From: Rickettsia typhi
GTDB lineage: Bacteria > Pseudomonadota > Alphaproteobacteria > Rickettsiales > UBA1997
NCBI GenBank assembly: GCA_945903615.1
Contig: CAMDOL010000022.1
Location: 1 to 14,997, forward strand
Direction: 5' to 3'
Length of the DNA: 14,997 nt
Every line of letters starts with the position of its first letter. Position 1 is the stretch's first letter. A program made the position numbers and the translations under genes. The notes under the pieces are model-generated. The model was not told the origin of the DNA. It worked only from the letters and a program-made list of their open reading frames with translations, and made no database searches. This document shows positions 6,388 through 14,644 of this stretch, one piece after another.

Positions 6388-7803
6388 CTAAAAGTGAATT
6401 ACTCTGCCAAACGCATCCAAAACCGCCTCATGCATCATCTCTGATAGGGTTGGGTGAGGGAAAATAGTGTGCATAAAATCTAATTCGGTTAACTCAGCTT
6501 GTTTACCAATAACATAACCTTGGATCATTTCAGTTACTTCAGAACCAATTAAATGTGCACCAAGAAGCTCGCCAGTTTTTTCATCAAAAATAGTTTTGAT
6601 CAAACCTTCAGTTTCTCCCATAGTAATGGCTTTGCCATTAGCCATATAAGGAAATCTGCCAACTTTAAATTTCAAGCCTAATTCTTTAGCTCTTTTTTCG
6701 GTTAAGCCAATTGAAGCAATCTGTGGCATTGAATAAGTGCAACCTGGGATATTCTCTTTTTTGATCGGATGGGTATCTTTAGCATTATATTTGCCCATTT
6801 TCTCAGCAATTTTTTCTGCCGCGATCACGCCTTCGTGAGAAGCCTTGTGGGCTAACCAAGGCGCTGAAGCAACATCGCCAATGGCATAAATTCCCACTTC
6901 ATCAGTTTGCATATAGCCATCAGTTTTAATGTGACCGCGGTCTAATTTAATTCTAGTGTTTTCTAAGCCTAAATTTTCAGTATTTGGCACGATACCAACC
7001 GCCATAATAGCTCGACTGGCTTTAATCTCTTCAATTTTCCCAGCAATTTCAACACTAGCAATAATTTCGTTTTTACCTTTTTTAATTACTTTAAGAAGAG
7101 CCGAAGTGTGAATTTTGATTCCTTGTTTCTCAAAAGATTTTCGTGCTAATTTAGAAATTTCTTCATCTTCAACTGGCAAAATATTTTCTGCCATTTCAAC
7201 GATAGTAACTTCCGTGCCCATATTTTTATAAAAGGATGCAAACTCAATACCAATTGCTCCTGAGCCAATCACCAAAATTGATTTTGGCATTTCAGGCGGA
7301 GTCATTGCGGTGCGATAATTCCAAATCAATTCACCATCAGCCTCCATTCCGGCTATATTTCTAGCTCTAGCGCCAGTTGCGATAATAATATTTGCGGCTT
7401 CAATTTGTTCAATTTCTTTACCATCTTCGCTAATTGAAATTTTATTTTTGGCGATAATTTTGCCAAAACCATTGATTACTTCCACTTTATTTTTCTTCAG
7501 CAAACCAGCAATTCCGCTGCTTAATTTTTTAGCAACGCCTCTGGATCTTTCAATAATTTTATTAAAATCAAATTTGATATTTTCTGCTGAAAAACCAAAT
7601 TGATCTAAATTGTGCAAAAGATGATTAATCTCTGAGCAACGCAATAATGCCTTAGTTGGAATGCAGCCCCAGTTCAAGCAAATTCCGCCCAAATGGTTTC
7701 CCTCAACAACAACAACTTTTAAGCCCAGCTGCGCCGCTCTAATTGCGGCAACATATCCACCAGGACCAGCGCCAATAACGCAAAGATCAAATTTTTTCGA
7801 CAT
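6388..7803 (-). CDS. lpdA: Dihydrolipoamide dehydrogenase (E3 of 2-oxoacid dehydrogenase complexes)
   Basis: A 471-residue FAD-dependent disulfide oxidoreductase that reoxidises dihydrolipoamide of the pyruvate and 2-oxoglutarate dehydrogenase (and possibly glycine cleavage) complexes using NAD+. The FAD Rossmann motif GAGPGG is at 11-16. The redox-active disulfide CLNWGC has C42 and C47. A second dinucleotide-binding motif GSGAIG is near 176-181. The second FAD contact is in the IYAIGDV segment. The dimer-interface catalytic pair lies in HPTLSE, with H450 and E455. The length matches the family. No E1 or E2 gene is adjacent, so this copy is detached from its complex operon here. The 82-bp gap upstream is shared with the divergent HdaA-like gene. 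No Shine-Dalgarno motif is seen before the ATG. Confidence 0.96.
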   Translation of the reverse strand: MSKKFDLCVIGAGPGGYVAAIRAAQLGLKVVVVEGNHLGGICLNWGCIPTKALLRCSEINHLLHNLDQFGFSAENIKFDFNKIIERSRGVAKKLSSGIAGLLKKNKVEVINGFGKIIAKNKISISEDGKEIEQIEAANIIIATGARARNIAGMEADGELIWNYRTAMTPPEMPKSILVIGSGAIGIEFASFYKNMGTEVTIVEMAENILPVEDEEISKLARKSFEKQGIKIHTSALLKVIKKGKNEIIASVEIAGKIEEIKASRAIMAVGIVPNTENLGLENTRIKLDRGHIKTDGYMQTDEVGIYAIGDVASAPWLAHKASHEGVIAAEKIAEKMGKYNAKDTHPIKKENIPGCTYSMPQIASIGLTEKRAKELGLKFKVGRFPYMANGKAITMGETEGLIKTIFDEKTGELLGAHLIGSEVTEMIQGYVIGKQAELTELDFMHTIFPHPTLSEMMHEAVLDAFGRVIHF

Positions 7804-7885
7804 AATGTATTTAAATTTATTAGTAAATTAATGAACAAAACGCTAAATTAGCCACCTTTCTCCATAAACTCAAACTGTTTTTGTT

Positions 7886-8551
7886 TTGCAACTTAGCTTC
7901 AACTTTCCATTTCAAGAAAAATATCTGCCCGAAGATTTTGTGGTTTCGCCTTGCAATAAAGAGGCGTTTGAGTTTGTAAAAAATTATGATTCTAGCAACG
8001 AAACTTTGCCAAAAAATTTTGCGATTAGTGCGCCGAAATTAGCAGGAAAAAGCTATTTGGCAAATATTTGGTGCAAAAAAGTTGGAGCAGAATTTCTGAA
8101 TTTGGCGGATCTAAAAAATATTAATTTGATTAAATTTATTAAAGCTAAAAAATTTTATATCATTGAGGATATTGATGAGTTTAAAAACCAAGAATTACTG
8201 TTGCAGGTTTTTAATTTAATTCAGGAAAAATTGGGTTATTTGATGTTGACTTCGACAGTCAATTTGAATCAGGTTGGGCTAAAAATTAAGGACTTAAACT
8301 CACGATTAAGAAATGTATTTCAGCTAGAAATTAATAGTCCTGATGATGATCTAATCAAAATGCTTTTGACTAAAAATTTTGCTGCTAAGCAATTGAAGGT
8401 TGAGGGCAGGGTGATTAATTTTTTAACTCAAAACTTACATCGTGATTTTGCGAGTATTTTTGATATTACTCGTCTGTTGGAATTTTATTCTTTGGAAAAA
8501 AAGAGAAATATCACTATTCCGTTAGCCAAGGAAATTTTAAAACGGTGTTGA
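7886..8551 (+). CDS. HdaA-like DnaA paralogue (AAA+ regulator of replication initiation), TTG start
   Basis: A 221-residue protein resembling the AAA+ core of DnaA without its DNA-binding domain IV, as in alphaproteobacterial HdaA. In that family the protein, together with the sliding clamp, stimulates ATP hydrolysis by DnaA to prevent re-initiation. The N-terminal QLSFNFP resembles the clamp-binding motif at the start of Hda proteins, which supports the TTG at 7886-7888; an in-frame stop lies just upstream (7865) and the frame has no ATG near the N-terminus. The P-loop is APKLAGKS at 49-56 (first Gly replaced by Ala), Walker B is YIIEDIDEF at 91-99, and the arginine-finger region is LNSRLRNVF. 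The following SPDDDLIKMLL, then LTQNLHRDFASIFDITRLLEFYS, and ITIPLAKEIL match the lid of the family. It is divergent from lpdA. Confidence 0.85.
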   Translation: MQLSFNFPFQEKYLPEDFVVSPCNKEAFEFVKNYDSSNETLPKNFAISAPKLAGKSYLANIWCKKVGAEFLNLADLKNINLIKFIKAKKFYIIEDIDEFKNQELLLQVFNLIQEKLGYLMLTSTVNLNQVGLKIKDLNSRLRNVFQLEINSPDDDLIKMLLTKNFAAKQLKVEGRVINFLTQNLHRDFASIFDITRLLEFYSLEKKRNITIPLAKEILKRC

Positions 8552-8580
8552 TTGACTTATAAAGTTTTTTGCTTTAAAAC
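8552..8580 (+). promoter_or_regulatory. Candidate promoter for the tRNA-Tyr/tRNA-Gly unit
   Basis: TTGACT at 8552-8557, immediately after the HdaA-like gene's stop codon, is followed by a 17-base spacer and TAAAAC at 8575-8580; TTAAAA with 16 bases is an alternative -10. Transcription would begin about 40 bases before tRNA-Tyr. The -35 is good and the -10 is weak. Confidence 0.35.
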
Positions 8581-8627
8581 CCACCCCTCACTTTTTAAAT
8601 AGGTGAAATTTTAAAGAAGTTAGTCAA

Positions 8628-8713
8628 GGAGAGGTGGCCGAGTGGTCAATGGCAACAGACTGTAAATCTGTCCGCGCAAGCGTTCGCAGGTTCAAATCCT
8701 GCCCTCTCCACCA
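8628..8713 (+). tRNA. tRNA-Tyr (anticodon GUA), class II with CCA encoded
   Basis: The acceptor stem GGAGAGG (8628-8634) pairs with CCTCTCC (8703-8709), followed by discriminator A and an encoded CCA (8711-8713). The anticodon arm ACAGA-CTGTAAA-TCTGT gives anticodon GTA. A long variable arm (CCGCGCAAGCGTTCG) marks it as class II, as expected for bacterial tRNA-Tyr. The T arm is GCAGG-TTCAAAT-CCTGC. All stems pair well, so it should be functional. Confidence 0.97.
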
Positions 8714-8799
8714 TCTGCTTTTGCTGTAATGCGGTGCGATTGGGATGCCAAAGTAAAAATGGTTTTGTTGCACTCTAATTGTAGCGAAGCAAAATGTAA

Positions 8800-8873
8800 G
8801 CGGGTGTAGCTCAACGGTAGAGTTCTAGCCTTCCAAGCTAGCCGTGAGGGTTCGATTCCCTTCACCCGCTCCA
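8800..8873 (+). tRNA. tRNA-Gly (anticodon UCC), CCA encoded
   Basis: The acceptor stem GCGGGTG (8800-8806) pairs with CACCCGC (8863-8869), followed by discriminator T and CCA (8871-8873). The anticodon arm CTAGC-CTTCCAA-GCTAG gives anticodon TCC, reading GGA/GGG. The T arm GAGGG-TTCGATT-CCCTT contains one G-U pair. It lies 86 bases after tRNA-Tyr on the same strand and probably shares its transcript. The convergent murB stop is only 15 bases beyond. Confidence 0.97.
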
Positions 8874-8888
8874 ATTACTTTTTCAAAG

Positions 8889-9803
8889 CTAATCCCTTCC
8901 GATAATTTTAATTTCCCATTCTAAAACAATTCCACTTTTCTCTTTTACTTTATCGATCACCAAATTTCCTAAACTAATTAAATCTTTGGCGGTGGCATTG
9001 CCGGTATTAATCATAAAATTGCAATGTTGTTCTGATATTTGTGCATCTCCAACTTTTATTCCTCTGCAGCCGGCTTCATCGATTAATTGCCAAGCTTTTT
9101 TATCTCCCGGAGGATTTTTAAAAGTGCTGCCGCTAGTTTTGGTTCTAATTGGTTGAGTTGCCTCCCTTTTTCTGTTAAATTCAGCAATTTTATGACCAAC
9201 TTCTTCGGGTGTAGATTTTTCTATTTTAAAAATTCCTTCAACAAAAATTAAATTTTTTTGTAAAGAATTGCCGCGATATGTAAAGCCAAAATCTTTATTA
9301 TTTAATTGCAGCACCTTGCCATTAAAATCTAGTGCGGTGGCAGAAACTAAGGCACTAGCAATATCGCCATTATAACAACCTGCATTCATTGCGATTGCTC
9401 CGCCAATACTTCCTGGCACTCCCGCTAAAAATTCTAAACCAGAAAGACCATTGATTCGGCAATATAAAGAAGCGTTATAGCACAGACAGCTGCCGCCAAT
9501 ATTTACCAAATTGTCTTGGTGGCTAATTTTGGTAAAATCACCACCGAGCTTTATAACCACACCTTCTACGCCTCCATCACGAATAATCACATTAGAGCCA
9601 ACTCCCAAAAGAGTGATTGGTAGATCGCTAGATTTATGTGTTAAAAAAGAAACTAAGTCAGCTCGGTCTTTTGGTAAAAATAGAACCTGAGCTTTGCCGC
9701 CAACCCTAAACCAATTGGTTTTCGATAGATCAGCATTAAAACGATAAGTGCCGCGAACTGGAGGAAGATCCAAAGCTGTCTGATTAAAATTTTCTGCGGA
9801 CAT
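8889..9803 (-). CDS. murB: UDP-N-acetylenolpyruvoylglucosamine reductase
   Basis: FAD- and NADPH-dependent reductase that makes UDP-N-acetylmuramate, the second committed step of peptidoglycan precursor synthesis in the cytoplasm. The chosen ATG (9803-9801) gives 304 residues. The open frame reaches 9902, but the extra 33 residues resemble no part of MurB and would overlap the start of the divergent gpmI. Family motifs in order: NWFRVGGKA, LGVGSNVIIRDGG (FAD pyrophosphate binding), GLSGLEFLAGVPGSIGGAI with MNAG after it, FTYRGNSL, SGSTFKNP with the catalytic Ser of this motif, LIDEAGCRG, and the C-terminal EWEIKIIG. It resembles the shorter type-IIa-like MurB of rickettsial bacteria. It is convergent with tRNA-Gly and divergent from gpmI. 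No Shine-Dalgarno motif is seen. Confidence 0.93.
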   Translation of the reverse strand: MSAENFNQTALDLPPVRGTYRFNADLSKTNWFRVGGKAQVLFLPKDRADLVSFLTHKSSDLPITLLGVGSNVIIRDGGVEGVVIKLGGDFTKISHQDNLVNIGGSCLCYNASLYCRINGLSGLEFLAGVPGSIGGAIAMNAGCYNGDIASALVSATALDFNGKVLQLNNKDFGFTYRGNSLQKNLIFVEGIFKIEKSTPEEVGHKIAEFNRKREATQPIRTKTSGSTFKNPPGDKKAWQLIDEAGCRGIKVGDAQISEQHCNFMINTGNATAKDLISLGNLVIDKVKEKSGIVLEWEIKIIGRD

Positions 9804-9830
9804 TGATTTTAAGAAGATTAAATTGATAAT
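9803..9830 (+). promoter_or_regulatory. Candidate promoter for gpmI-lepB
   Basis: TTGATT at 9803-9808 and GATAAT at 9825-9830 are separated by 16 bases in the murB/gpmI divergent gap. A start near 9837 would leave a leader of about 30 nt before the gpmI ATG at 9867. The -35 overlaps the start codon of murB, so expression of the two genes may interfere. The -10 match is good and the spacer is slightly short. Confidence 0.35.
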
Positions 9831-9866
9831 TGGCGGCTTTCTAAAACAAGAAAAATCAAAATTGTA

Positions 9867-11399
9867 ATGCCAAGCGATCTTAAAATCAATAATGCCAGTC
9901 ATCCTAAAAAACCAGTCCTGCTCTGTATTTTAGATGGTTGGGGAATTGCTAGTTCAAACTCTAAAGACAACGCAATCGCTCTGGCAAGCACTCCAAATTA
10001 TAATCAAATTTTAGCTAATTATCCAAATTCTCAGCTTGGAACTTCTGGTTTTGATGTGGGCTTGCCGGAAGGACAAATGGGTAATTCTGAAGTTGGTCAC
10101 ACTTGTATTGGCTCGGGGCAAATTATTTTTCAAGATTTACCCAGAATTAATCAAGCAATTAATAACAATCAATTAGAACAAAATGAAATCCTCAAAAACC
10201 TTATCACTAGCTGTAAAAATAACCAAAACACTTGCCATCTTCTCGGCCTTTTTTCTGATGGCGGGGTGCACTCTCATCAGGATCATATCTTGGCTTTAGC
10301 AAAAATTTTGGCAAAAAATAAAATTAATGTGAAGTTGCATTGCTTTTTAGATGGTCGCGATGTGGCGCAAAAAAGTGCCAAAATTTATTTACAAAATTTG
10401 CTGGATCAAATCCAAAATTATCCGCAGATTGAAATTGCCACAATATCGGGCAGATACTACGCAATGGATCGCGACAAGAATTGGAATCGTATTGAGTTGT
10501 CCTATCGGGCTATTGCGCAAGGTAATGCTCCAAAATTTATTGATCCAATTTTAGCGGTAGAAAATTCTTATCAACAAAATATTAACGATGAATTTGTTGT
10601 GCCACTTACGGCAGAGAATTATTGTGGAATGAAGGATGGTGATGCTTTGCTGGTGTCAAATTTTCGGGCAGATCGGATTCGCCAAATTTCCACTGCTTTA
10701 TTTGAGGGCAAAATTAATTTTTGTGCCGCAGTTTCAATGACTGAATATTCTGATCAATTAAATCAACATTTTGCGGTTTTATTTCCAACTATTAAAATCA
10801 AAAATTCTTTAGGAGAAATTTTTGCAAATTTAGGTTTGAAGCAATTGCGCATTGCTGAAACTGAAAAATATGCTCATGTAACTTTCTTTTTTAGTGGCGG
10901 TAGGGAAGCTGAATTTAAAGGTGAAGACCGCATTTTGGTTCAATCACCGCCAGTTGCAACTTATGATTTATTGCCAGAAATGTCGGCAGCGGAAATTGGT
11001 AATAAATTATCCGCAGCGATTAAATCTGATCAATATGATTTTATTGTCGTGAACTATGCCAACCCTGATATGGTTGGGCATAGTGGCATAATTTCTGCTT
11101 CCATCAAAGCTTGCGAAACAATTGATCAGCAGCTTGGCATGTTGTGTGATACAATTTTAGAGCAAGATGGAATTATGATTATCAGCGCTGATCACGGAAA
11201 TATTGAAGATATGCTTGACAAAAATGGTCATCCAAATACAACGCATACCACCAATCCGGTGCCATTTATTTTAATTGGTCGTGATGTAAAAAATATTCAT
11301 TTAAATGACGGAAGGCTTTGCGATATTGCTCCTACAATTTTGAATTTAATGAACATCAAGCAACCCATTGAAATGACTGGAAAAAACTTAATTAAATAA
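9867..11399 (+). CDS. gpmI: 2,3-bisphosphoglycerate-independent phosphoglycerate mutase
   Basis: A 510-residue Mn2+-dependent enzyme that interconverts 3- and 2-phosphoglycerate in glycolysis and gluconeogenesis, belonging to the alkaline phosphatase superfamily. Metal ligands and the nucleophile are in place: D23 in ILDGWG, catalytic Ser74 in GQMGNSEVGH, D401 and H405 in NPDMVGH, D442 and H443 in SADHGN, and H460 in NTTH. The transferase-domain insertion carries DGRD and the SGRYYAMDRD motif. The length is typical for the family. The ATG at 9867 is the only good start; a leader of about 10 residues precedes the conserved core. The lepB ATG follows its TAA after 2 nt, so the two are almost certainly one transcript. 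No Shine-Dalgarno motif is seen. Confidence 0.96.
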   Translation: MPSDLKINNASHPKKPVLLCILDGWGIASSNSKDNAIALASTPNYNQILANYPNSQLGTSGFDVGLPEGQMGNSEVGHTCIGSGQIIFQDLPRINQAINNNQLEQNEILKNLITSCKNNQNTCHLLGLFSDGGVHSHQDHILALAKILAKNKINVKLHCFLDGRDVAQKSAKIYLQNLLDQIQNYPQIEIATISGRYYAMDRDKNWNRIELSYRAIAQGNAPKFIDPILAVENSYQQNINDEFVVPLTAENYCGMKDGDALLVSNFRADRIRQISTALFEGKINFCAAVSMTEYSDQLNQHFAVLFPTIKIKNSLGEIFANLGLKQLRIAETEKYAHVTFFFSGGREAEFKGEDRILVQSPPVATYDLLPEMSAAEIGNKLSAAIKSDQYDFIVVNYANPDMVGHSGIISASIKACETIDQQLGMLCDTILEQDGIMIISADHGNIEDMLDKNGHPNTTHTTNPVPFILIGRDVKNIHLNDGRLCDIAPTILNLMNIKQPIEMTGKNLIK

Positions 11400-11401
11400 T
11401 A

Positions 11402-12169
11402 ATGAATTTAAAAATTATAAAATTCTTCAAGTGGCAAAATAAAAAACCCGCAGAAAAACCAAAAGAAGGTTGGGGCAGTTTTTTTAATACACTCATTGTT
11501 GCAGTAGTTTGTGCTACAATTGTGCGCTCTTTTTTTTATGAGCCGTTTCACATTCCATCAAGCTCAATGAAATCAAATTTGTTGATTGGTGATTATATTT
11601 TTGTCTCCAAATATAGTTATGGATATAGCAAATATTCTTTTCCATTTGCGCCCAATTTATTTTCAGGAAGAATTTTTGAGACCAAACCAAAAAGAGGTGA
11701 TGTAGTAGTTTTTCGCCTGCCTTCGGACCCAAGCATTAACTATATCAAAAGATTAATAGGTCTGCCCGGAGATAAAATTCAAATGATTGGCGGGCAAGTT
11801 TTTATCAATGAAGTTGCGGTTGCTAAAGAATATGCTGATGATTTTATTGATGAAGATGGAACCAAAATAAAAAGATTTTTTGAAGTTCTTCCCGAAGGAA
11901 AAAAGATCACAGTTCTTGATCAATATCCCGATCTGACACAAGATGATACTGGAATTTATATGGTGCCAGAAGAGCATTATTTTATGATGGGAGACAATCG
12001 GGACAACTCACAAGATAGTCGTTTTTTAAATGCAGTTGGTTATGTTCCGGAAGAGAATTTGGTTGGCAAAGCCAGAATTATTTTCTTTTCCAATCGCACC
12101 AATTTTTGGCAATTTTGGACTTGGGACAGAGATATTAGATGGGAAAGAATTTTAAAAATTATTGATTAA
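11402..12169 (+). CDS. lepB: Signal peptidase I (leader peptidase)
   Basis: A 255-residue inner-membrane serine protease of the S26 family that removes Sec and Tat signal peptides. A short basic cytoplasmic N-terminus is followed by one membrane helix at about 27-45. Box B, IPSSSMKSNLLIGD, holds the nucleophile Ser55; box D, YIKRLIGLPGD, holds the general base Lys116; box E is GDNRDNSQDSR. Only one membrane segment precedes the catalytic domain, in contrast to the two of E. coli LepB. It follows gpmI by 2 nt. In many proteobacteria lepB is followed by rnc and era; neither is present here. The last codons and stop (ATT GAT TAA) form the outer arm of a hairpin (12161-12208). Confidence 0.96.
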   Translation: MNLKIIKFFKWQNKKPAEKPKEGWGSFFNTLIVAVVCATIVRSFFYEPFHIPSSSMKSNLLIGDYIFVSKYSYGYSKYSFPFAPNLFSGRIFETKPKRGDVVVFRLPSDPSINYIKRLIGLPGDKIQMIGGQVFINEVAVAKEYADDFIDEDGTKIKRFFEVLPEGKKITVLDQYPDLTQDDTGIYMVPEEHYFMMGDNRDNSQDSRFLNAVGYVPEENLVGKARIIFFSNRTNFWQFWTWDRDIRWERILKIID

Positions 12170-12208
12170 CAATGATCACTAAATCACCCATTATTTAGTT
12201 TAATCAAT
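12161..12208 (+). terminator. AT-rich two-part hairpin at the end of lepB, possible terminator
   Basis: The outer arms ATTGATTAA (12161-12169, containing the lepB stop) and TTAATCAAT (12200-12208) pair perfectly. So do the inner arms ACTAAAT (12178-12184) and ATTTAGT (12193-12199), around the loop CACCCATT. Eight unpaired bases separate the arms on the left side. There is no proper U-tract after it, so it may protect the 3' end or terminate weakly rather than act as a classical terminator. Confidence 0.4.
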
Positions 12209-12245
12209 GAAAATTTTAGATTTGCGACAGTCTAATTATTTCCAT

Positions 12246-12273
12246 TTGAAATCTAATAAAAGATTAGTATATT
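12246..12273 (+). promoter_or_regulatory. Candidate promoter for lon
   Basis: TTGAAA at 12246-12251 and TATATT at 12268-12273 are separated by 16 bases, about 50 bases before the lon ATG. The spacer contains a small palindrome, CTAAT-AAAAG-ATTAG. The preceding T gives TTTGAAA, which partly resembles the heat-shock -35 CTTGAAA, but the -10 is of the sigma70 type, so heat-shock control is not demonstrated. Confidence 0.45.
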
Positions 12274-12322
12274 CAACGCTCCGCAGTGTTTAATCGATTC
12301 CAAAATACATCAAAAACTAGAA

Positions 12323-14644
12323 ATGAACAGCACTAATCCACAAATTTTCTATGCAATCCCTTTGCGTGATGTGGTAATTTTTCCGCATATGACTACCACA
12401 ATTGTGGTGGGCAGGCAAAAGTCGGTGCGGGCAATTGAGAATGCTAAAAAATCGAATATTCCAATTTTTGTTGTTACTCAAATCAACGCTGATCAAGACA
12501 ATTTTGATCTTTCTAGCGTTTATCATATTGGTGTGGTTTGCAGAATCGTTGAAACCACAATTGCTAATGACGGCAATTTGAAAGTTGTTCTACAAGGTTT
12601 GATGCGCGGAAAAATCAATCGCATTTTACCAGAGACGGATTTTTTCTCGTGTGAAATTAATTTTCTACAAGACGAAGCTTTCTCCCTAGAAGACGGCGAG
12701 TTAACTGGTCTCATCAGAGCAACGGTGGAATCCTTCACTAAGCTTGGTGAGCATAACAAAAAAGTGACTCCCGAAATTATCGCAACTTTAAGAAAAGTTA
12801 AATCCCCTAATGATTTAGTTTTTTTGGTTTGCTCATTTCTAAGCGCCGGAACCAATTCCAGACAAGAAATTCTAGAAGAAAATAATGTTAAAAAAAGATT
12901 ATACAAAATTTTAGAACTGCTCCAAAACGATATCAATATCTCTGCCACCGAAGCGCAAATTGCTAAATCTATTCAAGCTAAAATTGCCAAAAGCCAAAAA
13001 GATCTATATTTGCACGAGCAGCTCAAACACATCAAAAAAGAGCTTGGGCAGGATGAGGAAAGTGAAATAAAAGACATCAAAGACAAAATTTCTAAACTAA
13101 AACTCCCCAAAGAAGTTGCTGAAAAATGTCAAAGCGAAATTACTAAATTGGAGAAAATGAACTTATTTTCTTCTGAGGCTGGAGTTATTCGCAACTACCT
13201 AGACTGGATCATCAAGCTACCTTGGCACAAACAAAACAAATCCAACAGCACTTTAGAAAAATCGAAGAAAATTCTTGATAAAAATCACTACGCTTTGAAC
13301 AAAATCAAAGAGCGTATTTTAGAATTTATCGCAGTGCAGATGAAAACTAAAAATTCTAAAGGTCCAATTTTATGTTTGGTTGGTGCTCCGGGAGTTGGAA
13401 AAACTTCTTTGGCTAAAGCAATTGCTGACTCACTAAATCGCCAATATGTTAAAGTTTCTCTCGGTGGCGTGCGGGATGAAGCTGAAATTAGAGGTCACAG
13501 AAGAACCTATATTGGCTCAATGCCTGGAAGGATTATTCAATCAATGAAAAAAGCTAAAGTGATTAATCCTTTAATGCTTTTAGACGAGATTGATAAAATG
13601 TCTTATGATATGCGCGGTGATCCTTCCTCGGCTTTGTTGGAAGTGCTGGATCCTGAGCAAAATCAAAATTTCAGTGATCATTATTTGGAGGTTGATTATG
13701 ACCTTTCCAAAGTAATGTTTATTGCTACTGCCAATAATGTTTCTGGAATTCCCGTCCCACTGCGTGATCGTATGGAAATCATTCGTCTTTCTGGCTATAC
13801 TGAAGATGAAAAATTAAACATTGCCAAAAAACATTTGATTCCTAAACAGAGAAATGAAAATGGTATTGATGCTAAAGAATTTAATATCACTGATGAGGCT
13901 TTGCTACAATTGATTCGCAAATATACTTTTGAAGCGGGAGTTAGAAATTTAAATCGCGAGATTGCCTCTGTGGCTCGAAAAGTAGTGAAGAAAATTATTT
14001 CTGGCGAAGTAAAATCCGCCAACATCAATGCCAAAAATATTGCTGAATATGCTGGGGTTGAAAAATTCCACTATGGAATTGCTAAAAAAGAAAATAAAAT
14101 TGGGGTGGCGACTGGTTTGGCATATACCGATTTTGGTGGTGATTTGCTTGATATTGAAGCGGTAAAATTTGCTGGTTCGGGAAAAATTCAAATCACTGGT
14201 AAATTGGGCGAGGTGATGAAAGAATCGGCGCAAACCGCCCTCAGCTATGTTCGCTCCATTGCTGATGAGTTAAAAATTTCTGCTAAGGAATTTAACAAAT
14301 ATGATTTTCACATCCATGTTCCTGAAGGTGCAATGCCCAAAGATGGCCCTTCTGCTGGCGTGGCAATGTGCTGTGCTTTAGTTTCGGCAATAACTGGTTT
14401 GCCAGTTAATAAAGATGTGGCAATGACTGGTGAGATCACTTTAACAGGCAGAGTTCTGGAAATTGGCGGGCTCAAAGAGAAGTTGCTCGCAGCTCTCAGA
14501 GGTGGTATCAAAACTGTGATCATTCCTAAAAATAATCAAAAAGATTTGGAAGAAATGCCCGAAGATGTGAAGAAAAATCTAAAAATCAAAACCGTTTCCA
14601 ACGCCAAAGAGGCTTTGGTAGAGGTTTTGGTTGGATATAAATAG
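12323..14644 (+). CDS. lon: ATP-dependent protease Lon (LonA)
   Basis: A 773-residue cytoplasmic AAA+ protease that degrades misfolded and regulatory proteins; the length is close to E. coli Lon (784). Domains in order: the N-terminal substrate-binding domain ([12 protein letters not shown] near the start), a coiled-coil stretch at about 200-280, the AAA+ module with Walker A GAPGVGKT at 354-361 and Walker B LLDEID with D421 and E422, and the C-terminal S16 protease domain. The catalytic dyad is Ser677 in KDGPSAG and Lys720 in GGLKEK, spaced by 43 residues as in E. coli. The start has no Shine-Dalgarno motif. The stop codon TAG (14642-14644) is the first three bases of a 64-bp inverted-repeat element, so the exact C-terminus (LVEVLVGYK) may have been set by that insertion; nothing essential appears lost. 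It has its own candidate promoter. Confidence 0.97.
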   Translation: MNSTNPQIFYAIPLRDVVIFPHMTTTIVVGRQKSVRAIENAKKSNIPIFVVTQINADQDNFDLSSVYHIGVVCRIVETTIANDGNLKVVLQGLMRGKINRILPETDFFSCEINFLQDEAFSLEDGELTGLIRATVESFTKLGEHNKKVTPEIIATLRKVKSPNDLVFLVCSFLSAGTNSRQEILEENNVKKRLYKILELLQNDINISATEAQIAKSIQAKIAKSQKDLYLHEQLKHIKKELGQDEESEIKDIKDKISKLKLPKEVAEKCQSEITKLEKMNLFSSEAGVIRNYLDWIIKLPWHKQNKSNSTLEKSKKILDKNHYALNKIKERILEFIAVQMKTKNSKGPILCLVGAPGVGKTSLAKAIADSLNRQYVKVSLGGVRDEAEIRGHRRTYIGSMPGRIIQSMKKAKVINPLMLLDEIDKMSYDMRGDPSSALLEVLDPEQNQNFSDHYLEVDYDLSKVMFIATANNVSGIPVPLRDRMEIIRLSGYTEDEKLNIAKKHLIPKQRNENGIDAKEFNITDEALLQLIRKYTFEAGVRNLNREIASVARKVVKKIISGEVKSANINAKNIAEYAGVEKFHYGIAKKENKIGVATGLAYTDFGGDLLDIEAVKFAGSGKIQITGKLGEVMKESAQTALSYVRSIADELKISAKEFNKYDFHIHVPEGAMPKDGPSAGVAMCCALVSAITGLPVNKDVAMTGEITLTGRVLEIGGLKEKLLAALRGGIKTVIIPKNNQKDLEEMPEDVKKNLKIKTVSNAKEALVEVLVGYK

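Noticed and set aside
8692..8874. 60-codon minus-strand frame with MERVKGIEPSRLAWKARTLPLSYTR
   Set aside because: It is the antisense of the tRNA-Gly gene and of the 3' end of tRNA-Tyr. This peptide pattern is a well-known false gene call produced by tRNA antisense strands.
9804..9902. 33-residue N-terminal extension of MurB
   Set aside because: The extra residues do not look like MurB and would overlap the divergent gpmI start and its candidate promoter.
12246..12273. Heat-shock (sigma32) promoter for lon
   Set aside because: Only the -35 resembles the consensus; the CCCCATnT-type -10 is missing, and a sigma70-like TATATT is present instead.
653..14644. A novel defence, toxin-antitoxin or biosynthetic cluster
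   Set aside because: Every sizeable frame except the small exported protein is a recognisable housekeeping gene; nothing suggests a linked accessory system.
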